Of a DNA stretch of 5,451 nucleotides, positions 1 through 5,391 are shown in pieces (the stretch's first letter is position 1; every line of letters begins with the position of its first letter). A program made the position numbers and the translations under genes. Origin of the DNA: a bacterium (lineage in GTDB: Bacteria; Tectomicrobia; Entotheonellia; Entotheonellales; Entotheonellaceae); the NCBI GenBank assembly GCA_027294925.1, contig JAPULM010000398.1, forward strand, positions 1 to 5,451, written 5' to 3'. The notes beneath the pieces are model-generated. The model was not told the DNA's origin and did no database searches. It saw only the letters and a program-made list of their open reading frames with translations.

Positions 1-1
1 C

Positions 2-2953
2 GGTTGGCCTCAGGCACATGAAGATGACGCGCAACGGGCAGTGCATGCAGGCTTGGGCATTGTAGAGGCCATGGGCGCGCTCAATGCTCGCCTGGAACAG
101 GAAAAAGGGATTCGCCTGGCGGTACGCATTGGCATTCATACGGGTCTGGTGGTGGTAGGCGAGATCGGCCAAGGCATTAGCCAGGAGCATCTGGCGCTGG
201 GCGAGACGCCGAACGTTGCGTCACGTATCGAGGGCATGGCGGAGCCTGATACAGTTATCATTAGTGACGCCACCTATCAACTCGTGCAAGGCTACTTCGT
301 CTGTGATGATTTGGGGCAACAGGCATTAAAAGGCGTGGGCGATTCCCAGCAGGTGTATCGGGTTATGGGTGCTAGTGGCGCGCAGAGTCGCCTTGACGTG
401 GGTGCGGCCAAAGGGCTGACGCCGTTAGTCGGGCGAGAACAAGAAGTCGGGCTGCTTCTTGAGCGGTGGCAGCAAGTCAAAGACGGTCAGAGTCAGGTGG
501 TGCTGCTCAGTGGCGAGGCAGGGATCGGCAAGTCACGGCTGTTGCAGGTCATGAAGGACCATGTGGCTGGTGAAGCCAATATGCTGTTGGAGTGTCGGAG
601 TTCGCCCTATTACGAGAACACGGCCCTGTATCCCATTACGGATATGCTCCAACGGATCCTCATGTGGCAGCAGGACGATACGCCCCAAGCGAAGCTGGAT
701 AAGCTGGAGCAGACGCTGCGGCGGTATCGCCTTGAGTTGAAGGAAGCGGTTCCGCTGTTTGCGCCACTCTTGTCGCTGTCGGTCCCTGAGGATCAGTATC
801 CGCCGCTCAATCTGTCTCCGCAGCAACAACGCCAGAAGACGTTGGAAAGTATTGCGGCGATTTTGTTGGAACAGGCACAACCACAGACGGTGGTGTTTAT
901 TCTAGAAGACTTACACTGGACGGACCCGACGACGTTAGAATTGCTTGACATCCTGATTGACCAGGCACCGACAGCCTCGATCCTCACGCTCCTGACCTGC
1001 CGTCCAACCTTTCAGCCCACCTGGAGTCCTCGCTCTTATCTGACCCAAGTAACGCTGAACCGTTTGTCTCGCAACCAGATTGAGCGGATGAGTGAACAGG
1101 TTACAGGTGGCAAGAGCTTGCCGGGAGAGGTCCTGCAACAGATTGTCGAAAAAACGGATGGTGTCCCCCTATTTGTAGAAGAAATGACCAAGGCCATTCT
1201 CGAATCCGGTCACCTAGAGAAAGCAGACGGGCACTACGCGTTGACCGGTCCTTTACCGTCGCTAGCTATTCCCGCCACGCTGCAAGACTCGTTGATGGCG
1301 CGGTTGGACCGCCTGGTCAGTGCCAAGGGCATCGCCCAGCTCGGCGCTGTGCTTGGCAGACAGTTTTCCTCTGATCTTCTACGTGCCGTATCCCAACTCG
1401 ATGCCGCGACATTGCAGCGAGAATTGCACCGCCTGGTGGAAGCAGAACTACTGTACCAACGCGGTCTTCCACCCCAGGCCACGTATATTTTCAAGCATGC
1501 GCTAATTCAGGAAACCGCCTATCAGTCATTGTTGAAAAGCACTCGGCAGCAATATCATCATCGCGTCGCCCAGGTGTTAGCGACGCAGTTCGCCGCCACG
1601 GCTGAGACGCAGCCCGAACTGCTGGCCTATCACTATACCGAGGCGGGCCTCAGTGAGGAGGCGTTTGGCTACTGGCAGCAGGCCGGTCAGCGTGCCAGCG
1701 AGCGATCCGCCTATGTAGAAGCGATCGCGCACCTCAACAAGGGACTGGAGGTGCTCAAGACGCTTCCGGATACACCGGCACGGGCGCAGCGTGAGCTGGA
1801 CTTGCACACCATCTTAGGCCCGGCGCTTACGAACACCAAAGGCCCAGGAGCGCCCGAAGTGGAGCGTGTCTATGCACGGGCGCGCGAACTGTGCCAGCAC
1901 GTGGGCGACGCCCCACAGCTCTTCCCGGTGCTGTGGGGGCTGTGGTCTTTCTATTTAGCGCGCGGGGAATTTCAAACAGCACGTGAGATCGGCGAGCAGC
2001 TTGTCAGTCTCGGCGAACACCTACAAGACCCTGCCCTCCTCAGCCCAGCCAAGCGGGCGCTCGGCAATACCCTCCTATGGCTTGGCGAGATGGCCCCGGC
2101 CTGCACCCACCTCGAACAAGGGATTGCGGTGTATGATGCCCAGCAGCATCGTTCCCTGGCCTATCAGTATGGACAAGACCCTGCGGTGGTGTGTGGCTCC
2201 TGGGCCTCCTGGGCGCGGTGGCTCTTGGGCTATCCGGAGCAGGCTCTGGTGCGCATCAACGACGCCCTGGCGTATGCCCAGGAACTTGCGCACCCTCTCA
2301 GTCTCGCCTACGCCTTGAACGGGGCCGCCTGGCTTCATCAGTGGCGTCATGAGGAACACCTGGCCCAAGAACGGGCAGAGGCAGGCATCGCCCTGTGTAC
2401 GGAGCAGGGATTTGTGATTTACCTGGCATGGATAAGCGTCATTCGGGGCTGGACGGTGGCCAAGCAAGGGCAGGCAGCAGCGGGCATCACCCAGATGCGC
2501 CAGGGGCTAGCCGCATGGCAAGCCACGGGGACCAAAGCCGCCCAGCCCCAGATGCTCGCCTTGCTGGCCGAGACGTATGGGCACGTGGCACAACCGGAAG
2601 AAGGGCTGACCTGCCTGAGAGAGGCGTGGATGGTCGGGGCTGCAACTGGAGAACGGTTGTATGAAGCAGAGCTGTACCGCCTTAAAGGAGAGCTTCTACT
2701 ACAGCTGTCTTCAGACAACCAAGCTGAAGCCGAAGCCTCCTTCCACCAGGCCCTCGACATCGCCCGCCACCAGCAAGCCAAATCCTGGGAACTGCGCGCT
2801 GCCACCAGCCTGGCTCGCTTGTGGCAGTCCCAGGACAAGCGCCAGGACGCCTACGACTTGCTCGCGCCGGTGTATGGCTGGTTTACCGAAGGGTTCGATA
2901 CGGCGGATTTGCAGGAGGCCAAGGGGTTGCTTGAGCAGGTATCATCATCATAG
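2..2953 (+). CDS. Class III nucleotide cyclase / STAND-type ATPase / TPR signalling protein, 5' truncated by the window edge
   Basis: The frame is open from base 2 to the TAG at 2951-2953 (983 residues). The true start is upstream; the GTG at base 41 lies inside the cyclase fold and is not a start. Residues 1-125 are the second half of a class III adenylate/guanylate cyclase domain, with the RxGIHTG strand at 42-48 and GETPNVASR at 67-75. In that motif Asn71 and Arg75 sit where the transition-state Asn and Arg of the family lie. The two metal-binding aspartates would be upstream, so activity cannot be judged. A P-loop ATPase follows: LVGRE at 142-146, Walker A GEAGIGKS at 171-178, Walker B LEDLHWTD at 301-308, and TCRP at 332-335. 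From about residue 540 to the end are helical TPR-like repeats, closing with the family's usual YGWFTEGFDTADL segment. By analogy it is a cytosolic sensor in which ATPase and TPR parts control cyclase output. Ligand and product (cAMP or cGMP) are unknown. The visible part is intact. Confidence 0.93.
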   Translation, partial: GWPQAHEDDAQRAVHAGLGIVEAMGALNARLEQEKGIRLAVRIGIHTGLVVVGEIGQGISQEHLALGETPNVASRIEGMAEPDTVIISDATYQLVQGYFVCDDLGQQALKGVGDSQQVYRVMGASGAQSRLDVGAAKGLTPLVGREQEVGLLLERWQQVKDGQSQVVLLSGEAGIGKSRLLQVMKDHVAGEANMLLECRSSPYYENTALYPITDMLQRILMWQQDDTPQAKLDKLEQTLRRYRLELKEAVPLFAPLLSLSVPEDQYPPLNLSPQQQRQKTLESIAAILLEQAQPQTVVFILEDLHWTDPTTLELLDILIDQAPTASILTLLTCRPTFQPTWSPRSYLTQVTLNRLSRNQIERMSEQVTGGKSLPGEVLQQIVEKTDGVPLFVEEMTKAILESGHLEKADGHYALTGPLPSLAIPATLQDSLMARLDRLVSAKGIAQLGAVLGRQFSSDLLRAVSQLDAATLQRELHRLVEAELLYQRGLPPQATYIFKHALIQETAYQSLLKSTRQQYHHRVAQVLATQFAATAETQPELLAYHYTEAGLSEEAFGYWQQAGQRASERSAYVEAIAHLNKGLEVLKTLPDTPARAQRELDLHTILGPALTNTKGPGAPEVERVYARARELCQHVGDAPQLFPVLWGLWSFYLARGEFQTAREIGEQLVSLGEHLQDPALLSPAKRALGNTLLWLGEMAPACTHLEQGIAVYDAQQHRSLAYQYGQDPAVVCGSWASWARWLLGYPEQALVRINDALAYAQELAHPLSLAYALNGAAWLHQWRHEEHLAQERAEAGIALCTEQGFVIYLAWISVIRGWTVAKQGQAAAGITQMRQGLAAWQATGTKAAQPQMLALLAETYGHVAQPEEGLTCLREAWMVGAATGERLYEAELYRLKGELLLQLSSDNQAEAEASFHQALDIARHQQAKSWELRAATSLARLWQSQDKRQDAYDLLAPVYGWFTEGFDTADLQEAKGLLEQVSSS

Positions 2954-3002
2954 TCGGACTACGGGGTGTGATGGTTGCCGCCCAATGTGCCTAGTCACAA
3001 AG

Positions 3003-3638
3003 TTATGCAAACGGATCGTTGGCGGCGTTTTCGTTCCAGATGTACTCCATATTGCGGGCCGATGTCAGAGCCATTTCGCGCCCCAGAAGCCGGGCGATCA
3101 GGCTGAGGGCCATGTCGATCCCAGCCGAGACCCCCGACGATGTGATGATGTCGCCGTCGTCGACCCAGCGCGCCTGGCGCACCCATTGCACCTGAGGGCC
3201 TTGTTGTAGGACCCAGTCCCACGCGAGCTTGTTCGAGGTAGCAGGCCGGTGATCCAGCAGACCGGTTCGCGCCAGTAGCGCCGATCCGGTACAGACAGTT
3301 GCGGTCGTGGCGGCGTTCTGACTTGCAGTGGCGAGTTGATCCAAGTACGGTGCATTCGCAACCGCCGCTCGGGTGCCAAAGCCGCCAGGAATCAAGAGGA
3401 TGTCATAGCTTGGCATGTCCGCAAAGCTGTACTCGGCAACCGATGCTGGACCTTCGCCGCTGCGCACCTCGCCGGCTCGTGCGGCGATGGTAAAAATCTC
3501 AAATAGACGTTTGAAGCTACCATCCGGGGTGGGCACACGACAACTCGCGAAAGCTTGAACCGGTCCGTACATATCGAGTACGGTAAAACCCTCGAATAAT
3601 GCGACGGCGACGCGGCGAATCGTTGGCTCTTCGCTCAT
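3003..3638 (-). CDS. DJ-1/PfpI family protein (isonitrile hydratase-like)
   Basis: This is a 211-residue single-domain protein of the DJ-1/ThiJ/PfpI class I glutamine amidotransferase-like fold. The N-terminal strand is followed by FTVLDMYGP at 18-26, whose Asp22 aligns with the catalytic Asp of isocyanide hydratases. LLIPGG lies at 81-86, and the nucleophile elbow VCTGS at 115-119 supplies Cys116 and Thr117. ATSNKLAWDWV at 133-143 and a C-terminal DPFA are also typical. The fold is also found as the N-terminal domain of AraC-type regulators, but no helix-turn-helix follows here, so this is a free-standing enzyme-like version. The frame extends upstream to an ATG at 3698. I chose the ATG at 3638 because an AAAGGG ribosome-binding site lies 7 bases before it and because the extra 20 residues do not look like the family. 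It is the second gene of an apparent operon with the VOC gene. Hydration of an isonitrile is possible but unproven; relatives also act as glyoxalases, chaperones or deglycases. Confidence 0.9.
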   Translation of the reverse strand: MSEEPTIRRVAVALFEGFTVLDMYGPVQAFASCRVPTPDGSFKRLFEIFTIAARAGEVRSGEGPASVAEYSFADMPSYDILLIPGGFGTRAAVANAPYLDQLATASQNAATTATVCTGSALLARTGLLDHRPATSNKLAWDWVLQQGPQVQWVRQARWVDDGDIITSSGVSAGIDMALSLIARLLGREMALTSARNMEYIWNENAANDPFA

Positions 3639-3645
3639 TAGAGGA

Positions 3646-3651
3646 CCCTTT
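3646..3651 (-). promoter_or_regulatory. Ribosome-binding site deciding the DJ-1/PfpI gene start
   Basis: On the minus strand AAAGGG ends 7 bases before the ATG at 3638. The longer alternative start at 3698 has no equally placed purine-rich site that I can see. This supports the shorter 211-residue protein. Confidence 0.65.
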
Positions 3652-3709
3652 CTCGATTGGTTTCGGGCGATCGCATGACGCTTTATCGTTAGAGGCAATT
3701 GTGGCCATC

Positions 3710-4078
3710 CTAAACCGATCGATCTCCAGCGTGCGACGAATTAATCGTCAACGCGCGACGGTCAGGTGTCTGGACCTCGAAATAATCGTGGATACGGCCG
3801 CGGCTGATGTCCGTGACATCCATGCCATGATCCTTCGTTTGCGCATAAGCGGCGTCAATGTCATCTACCATTACGTCGAAAAGTACGGGGCCACCCTCAG
3901 GTTCTTCCCAGGTGCGAAGGACGAGATGCGTGCCGCCGCGGAGTTCGAGCACCGCAAAATCGTCTCGTTCAACAATAGTTCGAATGCCAAGCTTGACGAA
4001 GAACTCGGTGGTGTTGGCAACGTCTCCAACCAGCAGTCGCACGTGGCCAATAGCAATATCTGGACGACAATCGCTCAT
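3710..4078 (-). CDS. VOC family protein (glyoxalase/bleomycin resistance/dioxygenase fold)
   Basis: This is a 122-residue protein, the usual length for a single vicinal-oxygen-chelate unit made of two beta-alpha-beta-beta-beta modules. Module 1 runs from GHVRLLVGD (11-19) through a helix to GGTHLVL (48-54). Module 2 runs from LFDVMVDDIDAAY (66-78) to HDYFEVQTPDRR (97-108). Candidate metal or active-site positions are His12, Glu45 or His51, and Glu101. The last of these sits in the F-E-x-x-x-P-D motif that closes most VOC proteins. The ATG at 4078 has a strong AGGAG seven bases upstream. It is the first gene of a minus-strand pair, with the DJ-1/PfpI gene starting 71 bases after its stop. VOC proteins isomerise, cleave or sequester small molecules such as methylglyoxal adducts, fosfomycin, bleomycin or catechols. 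Nothing in the sequence fixes the substrate. Confidence 0.9.
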   Translation of the reverse strand: MSDCRPDIAIGHVRLLVGDVANTTEFFVKLGIRTIVERDDFAVLELRGGTHLVLRTWEEPEGGPVLFDVMVDDIDAAYAQTKDHGMDVTDISRGRIHDYFEVQTPDRRALTINSSHAGDRSV

Positions 4079-4085
4079 AATTGAT

Positions 4086-4090
4086 CTCCT
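4086..4090 (-). promoter_or_regulatory. Ribosome-binding site of the VOC gene
   Basis: AGGAG on the minus strand lies 7 bases before the ATG at 4078. It is a near-consensus Shine-Dalgarno sequence and fixes the start. Confidence 0.75.
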
Positions 4091-4106
4091 GATTAGTCAG
4101 ATAATC
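4091..4106. repeat. Short inverted repeat GATTA-N6-TAATC in the leader of the VOC/DJ-1 operon
   Basis: Perfect 5-base arms at 4091-4095 and 4102-4106 surround 6 bases. The repeat directly abuts the ribosome-binding site of the VOC gene. It could be a regulator's half-site pair or a weak AT-rich hairpin near the ribosome site. Such short arms also arise by chance, so any function is speculative. Confidence 0.3.
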
Positions 4107-4146
4107 TTTGTGCTGCGCACCGCCATAAAGAGAGCCTTAGTGACCA

Positions 4147-4155
4147 ATCATAGCA
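4147..4155 (-). promoter_or_regulatory. Candidate extended -10 promoter element for the VOC/DJ-1 operon
   Basis: Read on the minus strand, TGCTATGAT is an extended -10 (TGn) with a hexamer matching TATAAT at five of six positions. It would place transcription initiation near 4140 and give a leader of about 60 bases. No good -35 lies at 16-18 bases; a TTGTCA lies 21 bases upstream, which is too far for a standard sigma-70 promoter. Extended -10 promoters tolerate a poor -35. Confidence 0.35.
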
Positions 4156-4235
4156 CAGAAAGACATGCGAAGTTGACAAGGCTGCCCAGCGAGGATCATG
4201 CAGGTTTCCAGAACGCCCCGGATCAGTGCTTCTCT

Positions 4236-4275
4236 CCTTGCCCGTGGCAGCCTTCGGCAGCGGCTCGCTGCAAGG
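4236..4275. repeat. Nested inverted repeat, possible RNA hairpin
   Basis: CCTTGC at 4236-4241 is the exact reverse complement of GCAAGG at 4270-4275. Inside it, GCAGC at 4257-4261 pairs with GCTGC at 4267-4271 around a 5-base loop, overlapping the outer arm by two bases, so the two stems cannot both form in full. GCC-CGT-GGC also lies within. No T-run follows on either strand, so it does not look like an intrinsic terminator. Confidence 0.3.
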
Positions 4276-4382
4276 CGTAGCAAGGCAGAGCGTGGCCTGG
4301 ACATGCCGCTCGGGAAAGGGTAGGATGCAGCCTCAGGGGAGTCTTTGGGTGAAGGTCTCGGGAAGGCCGGCTTGGAAGGGGG

Positions 4383-4430
4383 GAGCCTACCGGTGCAATG
4401 AAGAAGAGCCTACCGGATTGACGAATGAAG
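4383..4430 (+). repeat. Imperfect tandem repeat of two units upstream of the DUF6868 gene
   Basis: GAGCCTACCGG occurs exactly at 4383-4393 and 4406-4416. Each copy is followed by a related tail ending in AATGAAG (to 4403 and to 4430). The second unit has about 4 extra bases, so the units are about 21 and 25 bases. The repeat ends 24 bases before the ribosome-binding site of the downstream gene. It may be a replication-slippage duplication or a pair of protein-binding sites. Confidence 0.55.
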
Positions 4431-4454
4431 CGAGCGTCTGTAGTCGATGAAGCA

Positions 4455-4460
4455 GGGAGG
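4455..4460 (+). promoter_or_regulatory. Ribosome-binding site deciding the DUF6868 gene start
   Basis: GGGAGG ends 7 bases before the ATG at 4468. The in-frame ATG at 4447 lies upstream of this site, and the GTG at 4465 would be only 4 bases away, so 4468 is preferred. Confidence 0.75.
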
Positions 4461-4467
4461 CACCGTG

Positions 4468-4743
4468 ATGTCCGATTCAACAAGAGACTTCTTCGACACA
4501 CTCGTCAAGGTGCTGCTGCGCTGCTGGATTTTCGGCTTCGTGCTGTTGTTCATCTGGCTTAGCGCTGTCCTGTTGATGGGCGAGTTAATCCACAAACTAC
4601 ACGGCCCCGTGTTCGGCCTGTCGAAGCACGAACTGGACGTGATCTTCTATTGCGGGATGGGTTTGCTCAAGCTGTGCGTGCTGGTGTTCTTCTTCATTCC
4701 GTGGTTGGCGATTCGGCTGGTGTTGAGGAAGGCGAAGGGGTAG
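4468..4743 (+). CDS. Small two-helix membrane protein, DUF6868-like
   Basis: This is a 91-residue protein. A short polar N-terminus leads to a hydrophobic helix at about 20-37. A conserved-looking loop follows (HKLHGPVFGLSKHELD, 42-57), then a second hydrophobic stretch at about 59-86 with the pattern Y-x-G-M-G-L-x-K-L and F-F-x-I-P-W-L-A. The tail RKAKG is basic. The loop (LHG-x-x-FGLS) and the GMG-x-x-K helix match what I recall of the DUF6868 family of inner-membrane proteins, whose function is unknown; the assignment is from memory of the motif pattern. The positive-inside rule suggests a cytoplasmic C-terminus. The start was chosen by the GGGAGG site 7 bases upstream. No partner gene is adjacent, and the sequence after its stop is pseudogene debris. 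Confidence 0.85.
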   Translation: MSDSTRDFFDTLVKVLLRCWIFGFVLLFIWLSAVLLMGELIHKLHGPVFGLSKHELDVIFYCGMGLLKLCVLVFFFIPWLAIRLVLRKAKG

Positions 4744-4752
4744 GTACTGCTT

Positions 4753-4914
4753 GCCATATTCTCTCCTTATCGATTGAGATCAATTTAGGTGACCAGCTGT
4801 GTGGATCGAATAAAATAATAGAGAGTCGAGCGCTTGGCACACCATGCGTTTTGAGGTGAAGTGTGGGATAAGGCGGTGCGTTACCTCCGACAGACTGGAG
4901 CCGAGGCGCCGGCC
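4753..4914 (+). pseudogene. Decayed internal fragment of a second cyclase/ATPase/TPR signalling gene
   Basis: In the frame of 4825-4851 the translation is VERLAHHAF, then TGA at 4852-4854, then GEVWDKAVRYLRQTGAEA from 4855. In intact cyclase/ATPase/TPR proteins this reads roughly VERLAHHAxRGEVWxKAVxYLRQAGAKA, at the entry to the TPR region. The TGA therefore stands where an Arg codon (CGA or AGA) is expected. Upstream, in another frame, HILSLSIEINLGDQL (about 4755-4799) resembles the preceding family segment (IExLYPDQL), separated by an AT-rich stretch (about 4800-4824) containing further stops. The left border is therefore soft. The fragment covers about 50 codons of a protein normally near 1,000 residues or more. 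It is of a different subfamily from the gene at 2-2953, which has AYHYTEAGLSEEAFGYWQQAG at the matching place, so it is not simply a duplicate of that gene. Confidence 0.7.
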
Positions 4915-4920
4915 GTAATG

Positions 4921-5098
4921 GACACGATGGAGGTACGTTTCTACGGGACCGAACTGCTCAAGGGCGCCAACCCTGCCGCGTTGCCTGTGGAACAACCGAC
5001 AACCTTCATGATGGCCATCAATCTCAAGACGGCCAAGCAACTCGGCATCACGATTCCGTCGTCGATATCTCTTCCGGGCGACCGAGGTGATCTGCTAA
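4921..5098 (+). pseudogene. C-terminal remnant of an ABC transporter substrate-binding protein (TrpX-like, ABC_sub_bind)
   Basis: From about 4942 the translation gives YGTELLKGANPAALPVEQPT, then INLKTAKQLGITIPSS to 5064. This is the hallmark tail of the TrpX-like periplasmic substrate-binding family (usual form YVDKILKGAKPADLPVEQPT, then INLKTAKALGLTIP). The remaining 300 or so residues of the protein are absent. After SISL (to 5073) the frame is wrong; dropping one C in the CC at 5074-5075 restores RATEVIC and a TAA at 5096-5098, matching the family ending LLRADEVIE-stop. The fragment is thus both truncated and frameshifted. A simple gene call would give GTG 4861 to TGA 5124, merging this tail with the cyclase remnant; that GTG has no well-spaced ribosome site (GAGGTGA lies only a base or so away). 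I regard that small protein as an artefact. Confidence 0.8.
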
Positions 5099-5122
5099 GC
5101 CATGGTGACCCTGCAAGACCCT

Positions 5123-5128
5123 GAAGGA
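5123..5128 (+). promoter_or_regulatory. Ribosome-binding site of the lipoprotein gene
   Basis: GAAGGA ends 7 bases before the ATG at 5136. This selects that ATG over the in-frame ATGs at 5145 and 5154. Confidence 0.65.
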
Positions 5129-5135
5129 CCGCTCT

Positions 5136-5342
5136 ATGCACCGTATGAAAGCGATGATTAGCATTTTCCTGCTGTGCATTGCACTATCTGGTTGTGCAAC
5201 GACGGCAGAAAGGCTTGCCAGCCTTGATACTCTGACTGGTCCGGTGGTGCAAAAGGAGATCATCCCGCTCAAAACACAAGGGTTCGCCTCTGAATTCGTA
5301 ACCCTGTCGCGCCCTATCAGCACATGGATTTTTGGGGATTGA
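5136..5342 (+). CDS. Short predicted lipoprotein, possibly a frameshifted N-terminus
   Basis: This is a 68-residue product. It starts with a basic end (MHRMK) and a hydrophobic core (MISIFLLCIA), then the lipobox LSGC at 17-20. Signal peptidase II would cut before Cys20 and leave a lipid-anchored 49-residue chain, in the envelope. The mature part (ATTAERLASLDTLTG, then VVQKEIIPLKTQGF) matches no family with certainty. The stop at 5340-5342 comes directly after a GGGG run (5334-5337). In the neighbouring frame the reading continues for 17 codons (IEGDVIAAIADF, then IKTNP) to a TAG at 5389. AERLASL, LSRP and IEGD at about this spacing recall lipoprotein alpha/beta hydrolases that have a Y-I-E-G-D-G motif. 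The gene may therefore be the broken front end of such a protein. The ribosome site and signal peptide look intact, so translation is plausible. Confidence 0.65.
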   Translation: MHRMKAMISIFLLCIALSGCATTAERLASLDTLTGPVVQKEIIPLKTQGFASEFVTLSRPISTWIFGD

Positions 5343-5391
5343 AGGTGACGTGATAGCAGCGATTGCAGACTTCATCAAAACGAATCCGTAG
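5338..5391 (+). other. Possible out-of-frame continuation of the lipoprotein gene
   Basis: Reading from 5338 in the shifted frame gives IEGDVIAAIADF then IKTNP and a TAG at 5389-5391. The joint with the lipoprotein frame falls in the GGGG run at 5334-5337, a typical place for an indel or a sequencing error. The remaining bases to 5451 show no gene start I can support. Confidence 0.3.

Larger units (their letters stand above)
4156..4454. other. Intergenic stretch without a convincing gene
   Basis: This stretch lies between the divergent VOC operon and the DUF6868 gene. Open frames exist on both strands (4226-4450 plus, 4223-4501 minus), but their translations are low-complexity, rich in Arg, Ser, Pro or Gly, and match no family I know. 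Visible structure is a nested hairpin around 4236-4275, a GCAAGGC direct repeat (4270-4276 and 4280-4286), and an imperfect tandem repeat at 4383-4430. A TTGACA hexamer at 4173-4178 (+) has no good -10 at 15-17 bases. I see no tRNA, no insertion-sequence ends and no intrinsic terminator. Confidence 0.5.

Noticed and set aside
2075..2467. Open minus-strand frame of 130 codons inside the large gene
   Set aside because: It is antisense to the TPR region, has a low-complexity Pro/Gly/Arg-rich product, and lies within a clear coding sequence.
2954..3002. Possible bidirectional terminator between the convergent genes
   Set aside because: Only a weak TGTGA/TCACA pairing with a long loop and a TAGT/ACTA micro-palindrome are visible, with no T-run on either strand.
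2661..3209. Open plus-strand frame of 182 codons overlapping the end of the cyclase/ATPase/TPR gene and running past it
   Set aside because: It overlaps the strongly supported gene in another frame, then the antisense of the DJ-1/PfpI gene, and its translation matches no family.
3667..3674. GCGATCGC octamer, as in the cyanobacterial HIP1 repeat
   Set aside because: I noticed only one other copy (inside the large gene, near 1722), far below the density seen in HIP1-rich genomes.
3599..4084. Open plus-strand frame of 161 codons opposite the VOC gene
   Set aside because: The minus-strand VOC protein has clear family motifs and a strong ribosome site, so this is its antisense shadow.
4173..4201. 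TTGACA as a -35 box for a plus-strand promoter
   Set aside because: The hexamers 15-17 bases downstream (GATCAT, ATCATG, TCATGC) are poor -10 boxes, and the next plus-strand gene starts almost 270 bases later.
4223..4501. Open minus-strand frame of 92 codons upstream of and overlapping the DUF6868 gene
   Set aside because: The translation is Arg/Ser/Pro-rich without recognisable motifs and covers the ribosome site and start of a convincing plus-strand gene.
4773..4784. ATTGA-GA-TCAAT palindrome after the DUF6868 gene as a terminator or operator
   Set aside because: The stem is short and AT-rich with a 2-base centre that cannot form a stable loop, and it lies inside what looks like the cyclase remnant.
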